A DNA stretch of 32,066 nucleotides, taken from positions 1 to 32,066 of the forward strand of contig CAMIWE010000022.1 of the NCBI GenBank assembly GCA_946402335.1, read 5' to 3'. Under the pieces are notes generated by a model that was not told the DNA's origin, did not search any database, and saw nothing but the letters and a program-made list of their open reading frames with translations. This document shows positions 20,652 through 28,878 of this stretch, one piece after another; within the stretch, counting starts at the first letter, position 1, and every line of letters begins with the position of its first letter. A program made the position numbers and the translations under genes. This DNA is from an uncultured Lachnoclostridium sp. (GTDB lineage: Bacteria > Bacillota > Clostridia > Lachnospirales > Lachnospiraceae).

Positions 20652-22713
20652 ATCCGTATATCGCGATTCGCTCCGGCGGACGAGGATGGTCCGCATTGTT
20701 TCGCTACTGGCAGGAATTGTGATTGCGATGTCGTCGACGGATTATCCGCACGGTGACGCTTATGTTTCCACCGGGTTGGCCCCGATGGGAACAGCGGCTG
20801 TGGGAATGCTGGTGTTTCTTTTTGCAGGGGAAATTGCAATCCATTACTACCGGCGCAGGAGAAAATGGGACTTTTTCAGAACTTTGCCGGCAAGCAGGGC
20901 AGAGTGGTATTGGTCTTCGCTTCTTGCGGAAATCACCAATATGGCGATTTATATTACGGTCACGGAGCTGACCGTTATTCCGGCAAGTTTCAGGGCGGAA
21001 AAGCGCCTTGAGGGCAATCTTATGCCCGGGAAACTTCGGATTTATCCGCCGGAACACATTCACAGGTGGATTCTGCTCTTCGTCATCGGACTGGTGTTTC
21101 TTGCGGTCCTGTCCGTTATTCGGGAACTGGCGCATACGGCGGCTTCTTATCTCGTGTTGTTGCTCGGTTTCATCGGCGGGTACTGGATGGTTCTTTCGTT
21201 GATCCCGAGAGCAGTCCGGTCGTATTCCGGAAACTTTGTCTCCGTTTATGCGTCTTTGTTTTACCGGATGAGACTTCTCCACCGGATTGTGCTGGCAACG
21301 GACGCCTATAATGCCCCGACAAAGAATCTGGAAACGGCGTATGATACCATTGCCATACTGGTCAATCTGCTTCTGGCAGTCCTCCTTCTGTTGCTCGGAA
21401 GACGGCTGACGAAACGATCCGAAACGGAGTATATCGGAGCGGAATACCGGAATAAGTCATTGTTCTATATACTCTGTGTTCTTATAAACCTGTTTCCGCT
21501 GTTGCTGATTTCCTATACGGCGATCCTCGGAAATGAATATACGGGGAACCTTTTAATGGTCCCGGTTTTAATCGTATTGATTGCATACTTCCTGCTGCGA
21601 CTGTTTCGAGAGAAACTGAGTAAAAGAATTCTGGGCTGCATCGGTCTTTCGGTTCTGCTTGCAGGGGGAATTACGGCTGTAACACTTCTTTATGCTCGTC
21701 TCGGGAGAACCATCCCCGAAAGAGAAGATGTCATTGCAATGCGGTGCGAGCATTCATTCTACGGTATGGTCTCCGATGAAGAGATACTGGACAGATTCTA
21801 TGCAGTACTTGAAAACGAGCATGATCATCCGGTCACGGAACGACATGAGTATCGTGAGATGAAAATCACTCTTTATACGAAATACGGATGCCGGGAGTTC
21901 TTTATTGACAGGGATATCACGGAAGTGACAAATGATATAAGAAGAGACGTACCGGGCGGTGTATTCTGCTCTTACGGAAAGAAACCGCTGATCAGTACGC
22001 AGTTTGACAGTTTCGAAGAATATGAGACATTTGCCGCACTGCTTCCCGACTGGTGCAGGAAGGAAGTTCCGGTATATTATGTAAATGCACTCGGCGGACT
22101 TTCAAAGAGCGGAAAGACAATCAATATCGGTGTCATCGATCTGTACAGAGCGCGGATACAGACACCCCTAATGATGCAGAACAGTTTCAGCCCGCAGAAT
22201 GCGGTTTACTGCAGTTTTCCTCCTGATACCGAGGCGGCGGCATACTATCATGAGAAAGTCTGCCTCCCGCAAAAGCGGGCGAAGGAGAAAGCCGTCAGGG
22301 AGAATCCGACACAAAAAATTACGGTTGTTCTCAGAAAAGAGGAAGACACCTATAACAGCGAACGATATAAGGAAAGATGGTACTATACGGTGCTTTCTTT
22401 CACTGCAACGATTGAAAACGGGACGTTCCGGCAGAAATCCGGGCCCGGAACGGTAACCTTCCCGGAAGAGTATCTGAAGACGATGTATGATGTGATCTTC
22501 GGGCCGGAAGAGACGATTACAGCCGAAACGGAGACGGTAATGGTCACTGTCATGATTCGCGACGAGGAGGCTTACAGTTTCTTTGTTCCTGCGGAAAAGC
22601 TCAAGGAAATTCTGCAATATAGCGGAGACGAACGAACCGCAGAACAGAAAAGGCGTGAGGAAGAGTGGCAGAAAAGAACGGAAGAGCAACAGCAGGAGGG
22701 AGAAGGGACATGA
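20632..22713 (+). CDS. ABC-2 type permease with large C-terminal domain
   Basis: 693 residues from ATG 20632, which has a GGAGGGGG ribosome site; the in-frame codons before it overlap the ATPase gene. The N-terminal 355 residues hold about eight or nine TM helices, with a typical early motif RRRRKWDFFRTLPASRAEWY between TM2 and TM3, as in Ytr/Bcr-type ABC-2 permeases. Residues about 360-693 form a large domain after the last TM helix, mostly hydrophilic (EYREMKITLYTKYGCREFF, ERWYYTVLSFTATIENGTF), ending in a Glu/Gln-rich tail. I do not recognise this domain; its side of the membrane depends on the number of helices. The stop overlaps the next ATG (ATGA). Confidence 0.88.
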   Translation: MKLTINKSVYRDSLRRTRMVRIVSLLAGIVIAMSSTDYPHGDAYVSTGLAPMGTAAVGMLVFLFAGEIAIHYYRRRRKWDFFRTLPASRAEWYWSSLLAEITNMAIYITVTELTVIPASFRAEKRLEGNLMPGKLRIYPPEHIHRWILLFVIGLVFLAVLSVIRELAHTAASYLVLLLGFIGGYWMVLSLIPRAVRSYSGNFVSVYASLFYRMRLLHRIVLATDAYNAPTKNLETAYDTIAILVNLLLAVLLLLLGRRLTKRSETEYIGAEYRNKSLFYILCVLINLFPLLLISYTAILGNEYTGNLLMVPVLIVLIAYFLLRLFREKLSKRILGCIGLSVLLAGGITAVTLLYARLGRTIPEREDVIAMRCEHSFYGMVSDEEILDRFYAVLENEHDHPVTERHEYREMKITLYTKYGCREFFIDRDITEVTNDIRRDVPGGVFCSYGKKPLISTQFDSFEEYETFAALLPDWCRKEVPVYYVNALGGLSKSGKTINIGVIDLYRARIQTPLMMQNSFSPQNAVYCSFPPDTEAAAYYHEKVCLPQKRAKEKAVRENPTQKITVVLRKEEDTYNSERYKERWYYTVLSFTATIENGTFRQKSGPGTVTFPEEYLKTMYDVIFGPEETITAETETVMVTVMIRDEEAYSFFVPAEKLKEILQYSGDERTAEQKRREEEWQKRTEEQQQEGEGT

Positions 22714-23906
22714 AGAAACCGTTTTGGCAGAAGAACATTCTGAGGGACATGCTTGAACGGGATTATACGGTTTATCTCTTATGCCTGTTGTTCCTGTTAC
22801 TGTGGGAAGCCGTGCAGTTTCTTGTTATTAAGGCGAAAGGAAACCCTTCGCTTATATACCGGGTCAAACTGTTCGGAAACACGAACGTCGGGTTGGCATT
22901 TGCCGTATTCGCGCCGTTTATCATTGTGTGGAAGTTGCTTTCACAGTATAATTCGCCGGAAAGCTCGGATGTGTTTTACAGTCTTCCGACGACAAGAAGG
23001 AGCATATTCGGCAGCGCATCGATGATAGCGGTGGCGTATCTTTCGGTATTTCTCCTTGCCGAAACCACGGTGATGTCCATCCTGTTCGCGTGCTCCAAAA
23101 ATCTGGAAGTGGACGCGGGATACTTTCCGACCCGGATTGTCCTGATTGCGACAGTGTTCCTGATTTTTTACGGCCTGGCGATGATCTGCTTTTCGATTGC
23201 GTCGGGAGGATGGATGTATGCGTTGCTCTACGGCGGCTGGGGAATTGTCCTGATTTGCGCATATCAGGCCGTAAGGATGATACCCGTATGGCGATACCTG
23301 TTCCGAAATGACATCAAAGATATGATATGGTTCTCCGATATTGCCGGAGAGCCGCTCGCGAAGTTTTATTATGTGACGGAACATGTAATATACCTGTTCG
23401 GACCGGATCCCGAGCTTGCGGCGGAACCCGGGAAGACCGCGACTTATTTATGGCAGCTGATTCCGTGGTTTCTTCTTCTCGGATTCATCAGTCTGATCCT
23501 CGGAGGAATTGCCTTTACCCGCCGGAAAGCCGAACGCATCGAAGGAATGAACAAGAGCGGGAAGATGCACATTGCGCTTCAGGGGGCGGTGATCTGGGCA
23601 ATGATGATGACGGTACTTCCTTCCTGGGAGACTTTTCAGACTTCTCTCAATTTCGTTAACTATGATTACAAATATGCATCCGGAATCGGTCAAATAATGT
23701 GTGAGACGACAGGCTTTCGAAACACGCACCTGTTATATAAGCTTTTCCCGGGGGATATGCTGATGATGATTTCCGTGGCATTTGCGACCGCGGTAATATG
23801 GGAAATGTTATACCGGAAGAATATCTTTCAATTCTGGAAGGCCTGGGCGGGGATGGCTCTCGGTATCGTACTGATCGGCCTGACGCAACTGTATGTAGTG
23901 CTGTAA
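22710..23906 (+). CDS. ABC-2 type permease, second subunit
   Basis: 398 residues from ATG 22710, which overlaps the stop of the first permease; a GGAGGGAGAAGGG site precedes. About eight TM helices; the loop SPESSDVFYSLPTTRRSIFG after TM2 corresponds to the FRTLPAS loop of the first permease, so the two are probably distant paralogues forming a heterodimer with the ATPase. Last gene of the operon, closed by a bidirectional terminator. Confidence 0.88.
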   Translation: MKKPFWQKNILRDMLERDYTVYLLCLLFLLLWEAVQFLVIKAKGNPSLIYRVKLFGNTNVGLAFAVFAPFIIVWKLLSQYNSPESSDVFYSLPTTRRSIFGSASMIAVAYLSVFLLAETTVMSILFACSKNLEVDAGYFPTRIVLIATVFLIFYGLAMICFSIASGGWMYALLYGGWGIVLICAYQAVRMIPVWRYLFRNDIKDMIWFSDIAGEPLAKFYYVTEHVIYLFGPDPELAAEPGKTATYLWQLIPWFLLLGFISLILGGIAFTRRKAERIEGMNKSGKMHIALQGAVIWAMMMTVLPSWETFQTSLNFVNYDYKYASGIGQIMCETTGFRNTHLLYKLFPGDMLMMISVAFATAVIWEMLYRKNIFQFWKAWAGMALGIVLIGLTQLYVVL

Positions 23907-23964
23907 AGTGTTTTGCCGGAAGGCTTCCGGATCAGGGAAAGTTTTTTAGTGAAGGGGAGAATTC

Positions 23965-23995
23965 AAAAACGGATGGGGCATTCCCATCCGTTTTT
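23965..23995. terminator. Bidirectional terminator
   Basis: AAAAACGGATGGG (23965-23977) and its exact complement (23983-23995) with a 5-base loop; T-rich on both exits. It ends the rightward ABC operon and the leftward small membrane protein gene, whose stop begins at the next base. Confidence 0.93.
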
Positions 23996-24337
23996 CTACA
24001 GAAATCTTACAAGATTGATGATCCCGGCGCCTGCTGCATAGACCAGAACGGTAAGGCATAACTTTCCGTATTCGGCAGCAGTTGCTTTGGCTTTGGGCGT
24101 TTCCGTGCGGTGCTTCTTCCAGTAATTCAGGTCGATAATGCATACGACGAAAAATACGAAGAAGGACAGCTGTACCCCAAGCAGCCGGTAGAAGGGGAAT
24201 GTCAGCTGCAGCCCGCCGAAAACGCACTTTCCGAGGGCAAGCTTAATGCCCTGCGCAAAGAACCATCCGGTGGTCAGTCCGAGAATAAAATGCATCAGCA
24301 GAATCTTTTTTAAAGGCAGTTCGCGGAAGTACGGCAT
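23996..24337 (-). CDS. Small membrane protein (113 aa), unknown
   Basis: 113 residues with three or so hydrophobic segments (about 12-30, 45-67, 92-110) and a basic loop (YWKKHRTETPKAKA) between the last two. AGGAGA precedes the ATG. Family not recognised. It is divergent from the XRE-cupin gene, with its own predicted promoter, so it may or may not share that regulator. Confidence 0.75.
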   Translation of the reverse strand: MPYFRELPLKKILLMHFILGLTTGWFFAQGIKLALGKCVFGGLQLTFPFYRLLGVQLSFFVFFVVCIIDLNYWKKHRTETPKAKATAAEYGKLCLTVLVYAAGAGIINLVRFL

Positions 24338-24368
24338 AATCAGTTCTCCTTTCCCGCATATTGCTTAC

Positions 24369-24397
24369 AGTTTACCGATTTCACGCGGCAAATGCAA
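24369..24397 (-). promoter_or_regulatory. Promoter of the small membrane protein
   Basis: Minus strand TTGCAT (24397 to 24392), 17 bases, TAAACT (24374 to 24369). It lies back to back with the rightward promoter at 24406. Confidence 0.5.
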
Positions 24398-24405
24398 GGG
24401 AAACA

Positions 24406-24435
24406 TTGACATTTTCCGAAAAAGAGGTATATAAT
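24406..24435 (+). promoter_or_regulatory. Promoter of the XRE-cupin gene
   Basis: TTGACA (24406-24411), 18 bases, TATAAT (24430-24435), about 40 bases before the ATG. No clear palindrome was seen at it. Confidence 0.85.
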
Positions 24436-24477
24436 TTCAATACCTATGCAATAATACACGAAAACAAGGGGTATGCT

Positions 24478-25026
24478 ATGGACGAATTGAAAGAACTGGC
24501 AGCGCGAATCCGGGAACTGAGAGAAGTCTGCGGATATACGCAGGAGGAACTCGCGCGGGAGATTTATGTGGATCCCGATACCTATAAAAAATATGAAGAG
24601 TGCGCGGAAGACGTCCCGATCAGCGTGATTTATTCCATTGCGAAGAAGTTCCATGTGGATTTTTCGGAAATCATGACCGGAACCGGCGCGAAACTTCGGA
24701 CCTATCAGGTCGTGCGGGCAGGCCAGGGGCAGCCGGCAGACCGTTATCCGGGATACCGTTTCCAGAATCTTGCGTTCCATTTTACCAATAAGATCATGCA
24801 GCCGTTTCTGGTTACGCTTGATCCGTCCGACAAGCCTGCTGCGCTTGTACAGCACGGCGGTGAGGAATTCAACCTTGTAATCGAGGGCAGTATTGTCGTC
24901 GTCTTCGACGATCAGGAGATCGTCCTTCATAAAGGTGACAGCATTTACTTCAACCCCACGCATCCGCACGGACAGAAGTGCTACGGCAACGAGCCCGGCA
25001 CGTTCCTTACGATGATTGCGGAATAA
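24478..25026 (+). CDS. XRE-cupin transcriptional regulator
   Basis: 182 residues from ATG 24478, placed by AAGGGG and by the promoter just upstream. Residues 8-62 are a Cro/CI HTH (IRELREVCGYTQEELAREIY, VDPDTYKKYE); residues about 105-182 are a cupin_2 beta barrel (LVQHGGEEFNLVIEGSI, VLHKGDSIYFNPTHPHGQK). In this family the cupin binds a small ligand or metal and sets DNA binding. It stands 38 bases before an acyl-CoA synthetase, an arrangement known in clostridia, so it probably controls that gene in response to a fatty or organic acid; the ligand is inference. Confidence 0.92.
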   Translation: MDELKELAARIRELREVCGYTQEELAREIYVDPDTYKKYEECAEDVPISVIYSIAKKFHVDFSEIMTGTGAKLRTYQVVRAGQGQPADRYPGYRFQNLAFHFTNKIMQPFLVTLDPSDKPAALVQHGGEEFNLVIEGSIVVVFDDQEIVLHKGDSIYFNPTHPHGQKCYGNEPGTFLTMIAE

Positions 25027-25064
25027 TAAGCGGAGCGGCCCGCGATTAAAGGAGACTTAAGAAC

Positions 25065-26735
25065 ATGTTAGAGAAATATCTTCCCCGTACCGAGTTCAGC
25101 TCGTACGAGGATTTTAAACAGAATTATAAAGTAATTGCGCCGGAATATTTCAATTTCGGCTTTGACATTGTTGACGGATGGGCGCAGGAAGAGCCTGACC
25201 TGAGAGCACTTTTGTGGTGCGACGACTTCGGAAACGAGAAGACGTTCACCTTTACCGATATCAGTAAGTTGAGCAACCGTGCGGCGAACTATTTTAAATC
25301 GCTCGGTCTGAAAAAAGGTGACGTGGTAATGTTGATCCTCCGCCGTCGCTGGGAGTATTGGATCTGTGCCGTAGCCCTTATCAAACTCGGCGTGATCGTA
25401 ATCCCCGGAACGCTACAGCTTACGAAAAAGGATATTGCATACCGTGCCAATGCGGCCGACGTTAAGATGTTCGTCTGCGTAGACGATGAGTATGTTATGC
25501 AGCAGATGGAGCTCGCGGCTCCCGAGATGCCGGGCGTTAAGTACCGCGCGGTTGTTGACAATGTGGAGCGCGAGGGCTGGATCAACTTTAATAAGGAATT
25601 CATGCAGTTCCCAGATACCTTGGAGCGTCCTGCGGGCGATGCGGCGACCAAAGGTACCGATATCATGCAGATTTATTTCACTTCCGGTACGACCGGCATG
25701 CCGAAGATGGTTACGCACAATTACCATCATCCGCTCGGCCATATTGTAACCGCGAAGTACTGGCAGCAGGTACAGAAGGGCAAACTTCACATGAGTGTAT
25801 CCGATTCCGGCTGGGCCAAGTTCGGCTGGGGTAAGATTTACGGCCAGTGGATCTGCGGCGCGACGATATTTGCCTATGATATGATCAAGTTCCATCCGGA
25901 CAAGCTTCTTGAGAAGATGTCCCAGTATAAACTGACCACGTTCTGCGCACCGCCGACGATGTACCGTTTCATGCTTCAGGAGGACGTTTCGAAGTACGAT
26001 CTTTCGAGTATCCGGAACTTCGCGACGGCCGGTGAACCGTTGAATCCGGAGGTATTCAACCGCTGGTACGCGCTTACGGGCGGCAAGATTCACAGCGGTT
26101 TCGGCCAGACCGAGGGTACCGTACTGTTTGCTGATTTCCCTTGGATCGAACCGATTCCGGGAGCGCTTGGAAAGGCATCACCGATTTATGACATTAAACT
26201 GATGATGGACGATCAGGAAGTGGAGAACGGCGCGGAAGGCGAGATCACGATCTGCGACGTTATCAACAACCACCCGATCGGACTGTTCATCGGCTATTAT
26301 AAGGACAAAGAACAGACCGACGCCGCATTTGCCGGAGGAAATTACAACCTGAAGGATGTTGCTTGGCGCGACAATAACGGTTATGTATGGTTTGTGGGAC
26401 GGCATGACGACGTTATCAAGTGTTCGGGCTACCGTATCGGACCGTTCGAGGTTGAGAGTGCTCTCATTGAGCATCCAGCAGTAGTCGAGTGCGCCATCAC
26501 CGCAGCACCCGACCCGATCCGCGGACAGGTCGTAAAAGCAACCGTCGTTCTGGCAAAGGGGTATACGCCTTCGGACGAGCTGGTGAAGGAATTGCAGAAT
26601 CATGTAAAGAAGGCCACGGCGCCTTATAAATATCCGCGAATCGTGGAGTTCGTGGACGAGCTGCCGAAGACACTCGGCGGCAAGATCAAGCGGGCACAGA
26701 TCCGCAGGGAGGACGAAGAAAGAGGTAAAGCGTAA
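25065..26735 (+). CDS. AMP-forming acyl-CoA synthetase
   Basis: 556 residues of the ANL (acyl-adenylate-forming) superfamily: activates a carboxylic acid with ATP, then forms the CoA thioester. Seen are YFTSGTTGMPKMV with P-loop 206-214, GFGQTEG (A5), DVAWRDNNGYVWFVGRHDDV (A7/A8, hinge near Asp448), SGYRIGPFEVES, and GGKIKRAQIR with the catalytic Lys540. The length and the WRDNNGY motif suit the medium-chain acyl-CoA synthetase branch; chain length is not certain. It follows the XRE-cupin gene and, with the thioesterase further on, suggests fatty-acid turnover. All catalytic motifs are intact. Confidence 0.93.
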   Translation: MLEKYLPRTEFSSYEDFKQNYKVIAPEYFNFGFDIVDGWAQEEPDLRALLWCDDFGNEKTFTFTDISKLSNRAANYFKSLGLKKGDVVMLILRRRWEYWICAVALIKLGVIVIPGTLQLTKKDIAYRANAADVKMFVCVDDEYVMQQMELAAPEMPGVKYRAVVDNVEREGWINFNKEFMQFPDTLERPAGDAATKGTDIMQIYFTSGTTGMPKMVTHNYHHPLGHIVTAKYWQQVQKGKLHMSVSDSGWAKFGWGKIYGQWICGATIFAYDMIKFHPDKLLEKMSQYKLTTFCAPPTMYRFMLQEDVSKYDLSSIRNFATAGEPLNPEVFNRWYALTGGKIHSGFGQTEGTVLFADFPWIEPIPGALGKASPIYDIKLMMDDQEVENGAEGEITICDVINNHPIGLFIGYYKDKEQTDAAFAGGNYNLKDVAWRDNNGYVWFVGRHDDVIKCSGYRIGPFEVESALIEHPAVVECAITAAPDPIRGQVVKATVVLAKGYTPSDELVKELQNHVKKATAPYKYPRIVEFVDELPKTLGGKIKRAQIRREDEERGKA

Positions 26736-26749
26736 GGAAATAACCGGGG

Positions 26750-26768
26750 TTGCTGCCCGTTGCAGCAA
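26750..26768 (+). other. Short hairpin before the NADAR-macro ribosome site
   Basis: TTGCTGC (26750-26756) and GCAGCAA (26762-26768) pair over 7 bp, ending two bases before AGGAGG (26771-26776). No T-run follows, so it is not a terminator; it could influence translation or mRNA stability. Confidence 0.4.
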
Positions 26769-26782
26769 AGAGGAGGATTTTT

Positions 26783-28861
26783 ATGGGATCGATCATACGG
26801 TTTTATGACCCGCATAAGGAGAACGGTTATCTGAGCAACTGGTTCATTTCGCCGTTCACGTATGCAGGAAGGGAGTATTTTTCCTGTGAACAGTACCTGA
26901 TGGAGCAGAAAGCGCTTACGTTCGGAGACGAAGAGATCGCCGAGAAGATTATGAAGTCCAGAAACCTCTCGGAGATTAAGCGGCTCGGAAAGCAGGTCGC
27001 ACGCTATAATGAGAACTTGTGGAAGACAATCCGTCCGCAGGTAATGCGACGCGGTCTTCGGGCCAAATTCCAGCAGAATCCGGAACTTTTATTAAGTCTG
27101 CTCAGTACCGGAAACGCAATTCTCGCGGAATGCGCACCCCGTGATGCGATTTGGGGAATCGGACTCGCGATTGACGATCCGAGAAGCGAAGATACGAAGG
27201 AATGGCGCGGCCGTAACCTTCTCGGCCGTGCACTGATGAGAGTCCGGGAGGATCTTCGTGCCTGGAGCGCGGTTGCAGGGGAGAAAGTAACCGAATATGT
27301 TGACGCCATTGATCTGAAACAGCCGAAGCCGATCCGGAACCGCCGCCGCGGAAGAGGCGGGGACGATTATGAACCGACACCGCAGAAGGATGACGTTTCC
27401 ATCTGGAGCATGCGGATTTATGAAGCATGCATGCTGCCGTATGTTTCCGAAATCGTATCCACCTGGCTTGAGGAAGTATTCTATGACGTACGTCACGGAC
27501 ATTCCTATGAAGACCTCGGAATTACAAACTATACCTTTGAAAGCTTAGAGCAAATGTTCCGGAATGAGCGGATCAACGGAATCCCGTTCGCCGGATTTTA
27601 CGAGATGAAGCAGGATCTGTTTGACCTGATGCGTTATCAGGGCGGACTGCGGAATCCTGCCGCGGTTCTTGCAAGACCGAAGGACGAAGAGGAAGCCGAG
27701 GCCTTGGTTAAGCCGGTTGCGGCAACCGCTCCGATCAAGTCGGTAGTGGCAGCAGCGCCTGCCATTGAGCCGCTTGTTTCAAGACCCGCACCTGCGCCTG
27801 CACCGGTTCCTGCCGAGCCCGTAGCAGCCGCAAGACCTGCAGCGCCTGCACCTGCGCCGGTTCCTGCCAAGCCCGTAGCAGCCGCAAGACCTGTAGCGCC
27901 CGCACCTGCACCGGCCCCTGTTGAGCCCGTAGCGGCCGCAAGACCTGCAGCGCCTGCACCCGCGCCGGCTCCTGCCGAGCCCGTAGCAGCGCCGAGACCC
28001 GTGGCACCTGCACAAAAAGCAGCACCCGAGCCGGCAAGCACGAAGGCACCCGAGCCGATTGCCGATGAAGAAATGCAGGCAATCATTGCAAAGGCCAAGG
28101 CAGAGGAAGCAGCAGCAAAGGCCAGAGCGGAAGCCGCCCAGAAGGCTGCGCTTGCCGCAAAATACCGCGCCGAGCAGATGAAAGCAATGGCTCAGGCCGC
28201 TTTTGAGAAGGCACAGATCGATGCGGAGGCGAAGACCCGTCTTCAGGCAGCCGCAAAAGCAAGAAAGATTGCCAAGGCACAGGCAGAAGTCGAAAAAGTC
28301 AGAGAGAGTGCCGAGGAAAAGGTACGCCGGGTTGAGGAATTCACGAAGAGCGGCGCAAGAAGACAGGTTGCCGTTGTTCAGGGCCGTCTGATCGACCATC
28401 CCTGCGAGGCAATGGTTAACGTGACGACGACAACGCTCTCCATCGGTAAGGGCGTGGATGATGAATTCTATGAAAAGGGCGGTGCCGAGCTCAAACGTGC
28501 CTGCATGGCGGTGAAGGGCTGCGGTATCGGAAAAGCCGTTGCCACGATTGGCGGAGCGCTCCCGGCCAAATATGTTATTCATACGGCCTGCCCGCGGTTC
28601 AGCGGAGACGGTTCGGATAAGAAATATCTTGAGAAATGCTATATTGCAGTCATGGACCTGGCGATGGCCAACGGTTATCATGACGTTGCGCTGGCGCCGA
28701 TCGGATCCGGCTATTTCAGCTATCCGCTTCGGGAATGCGCCATCGTAGCCAGCCAGACGGTAGACCGCTGGATGTTAAAACATGCGGATTATCCGCTGAA
28801 GCTCACATTTGTCTGCCCGGACCAACGGACGGAAGCAATGTTTTTGAGCATGAGAAAATAA
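26783..28861 (+). CDS. NADAR - unknown domain - Pro/Ala repeats - coiled coil - macro domain fusion
   Basis: 692 residues from ATG 26783 (AGGAGG upstream). Residues 3-160 form a NADAR/YbiA domain: LSNW (17-20), SCEQYLMEQKA (34-44), AECAPRDAIWGIGLAIDD (115-132) and EWRGRNLLGRALM (140-152). Residues about 200-290 form an unrecognised helical domain (IYEACMLPYVSEIVSTWLEE). About 310-425 is Pro/Ala-rich with four 18-residue repeats, 430-520 an Ala/Glu/Lys coiled coil, and 525-692 a macro domain (CEAMVNVTTTTLSIGKGVDD, AKYVIHTACP, APIGSGYFSYP). Macro domains bind ADP-ribose. Known NADAR proteins cleave N-glycosidic bonds, and some remove ADP-ribose from guanine in DNA. A two-headed ADP-ribose eraser or reader is therefore likely. 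In place of the usual NAAN the macro domain has N546-V-T-T, so it may bind without hydrolysing. No DarT-like toxin is present. Confidence 0.88.
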   Translation: MGSIIRFYDPHKENGYLSNWFISPFTYAGREYFSCEQYLMEQKALTFGDEEIAEKIMKSRNLSEIKRLGKQVARYNENLWKTIRPQVMRRGLRAKFQQNPELLLSLLSTGNAILAECAPRDAIWGIGLAIDDPRSEDTKEWRGRNLLGRALMRVREDLRAWSAVAGEKVTEYVDAIDLKQPKPIRNRRRGRGGDDYEPTPQKDDVSIWSMRIYEACMLPYVSEIVSTWLEEVFYDVRHGHSYEDLGITNYTFESLEQMFRNERINGIPFAGFYEMKQDLFDLMRYQGGLRNPAAVLARPKDEEEAEALVKPVAATAPIKSVVAAAPAIEPLVSRPAPAPAPVPAEPVAAARPAAPAPAPVPAKPVAAARPVAPAPAPAPVEPVAAARPAAPAPAPAPAEPVAAPRPVAPAQKAAPEPASTKAPEPIADEEMQAIIAKAKAEEAAAKARAEAAQKAALAAKYRAEQMKAMAQAAFEKAQIDAEAKTRLQAAAKARKIAKAQAEVEKVRESAEEKVRRVEEFTKSGARRQVAVVQGRLIDHPCEAMVNVTTTTLSIGKGVDDEFYEKGGAELKRACMAVKGCGIGKAVATIGGALPAKYVIHTACPRFSGDGSDKKYLEKCYIAVMDLAMANGYHDVALAPIGSGYFSYPLRECAIVASQTVDRWMLKHADYPLKLTFVCPDQRTEAMFLSMRK
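27789..28004 (+). repeat. Four 54-bp tandem units in the NADAR-macro linker
   Basis: The word GAGCCCGTAGC or close variants recurs at 27815, 27869, 27923 and 27977, exactly 54 bases apart. Each unit encodes 18 residues of the form PAPVPAEPVAAARPAAPA. The copies differ at a few bases. Copy number may vary between strains. Confidence 0.85.
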
Positions 28862-28878
28862 GCTGTTAGGGGTAGCGG

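Noticed and set aside
26736-26782. Terminator between the acyl-CoA synthetase and the NADAR-macro gene
   Set aside because: The hairpin at 26750-26768 has only 7 bp and no T-run, and leads directly into a ribosome site.
27789-28004. CRISPR-like array
   Set aside because: The 54-bp units are contiguous, in frame and coding, with no unique spacers.
27637-28681. Antisense frames over the NADAR-macro linker (Gly/Ala- and Cys/Arg-rich)
   Set aside because: Shadows of the Pro/Ala repeat DNA; the plus-strand frame has recognised domains.
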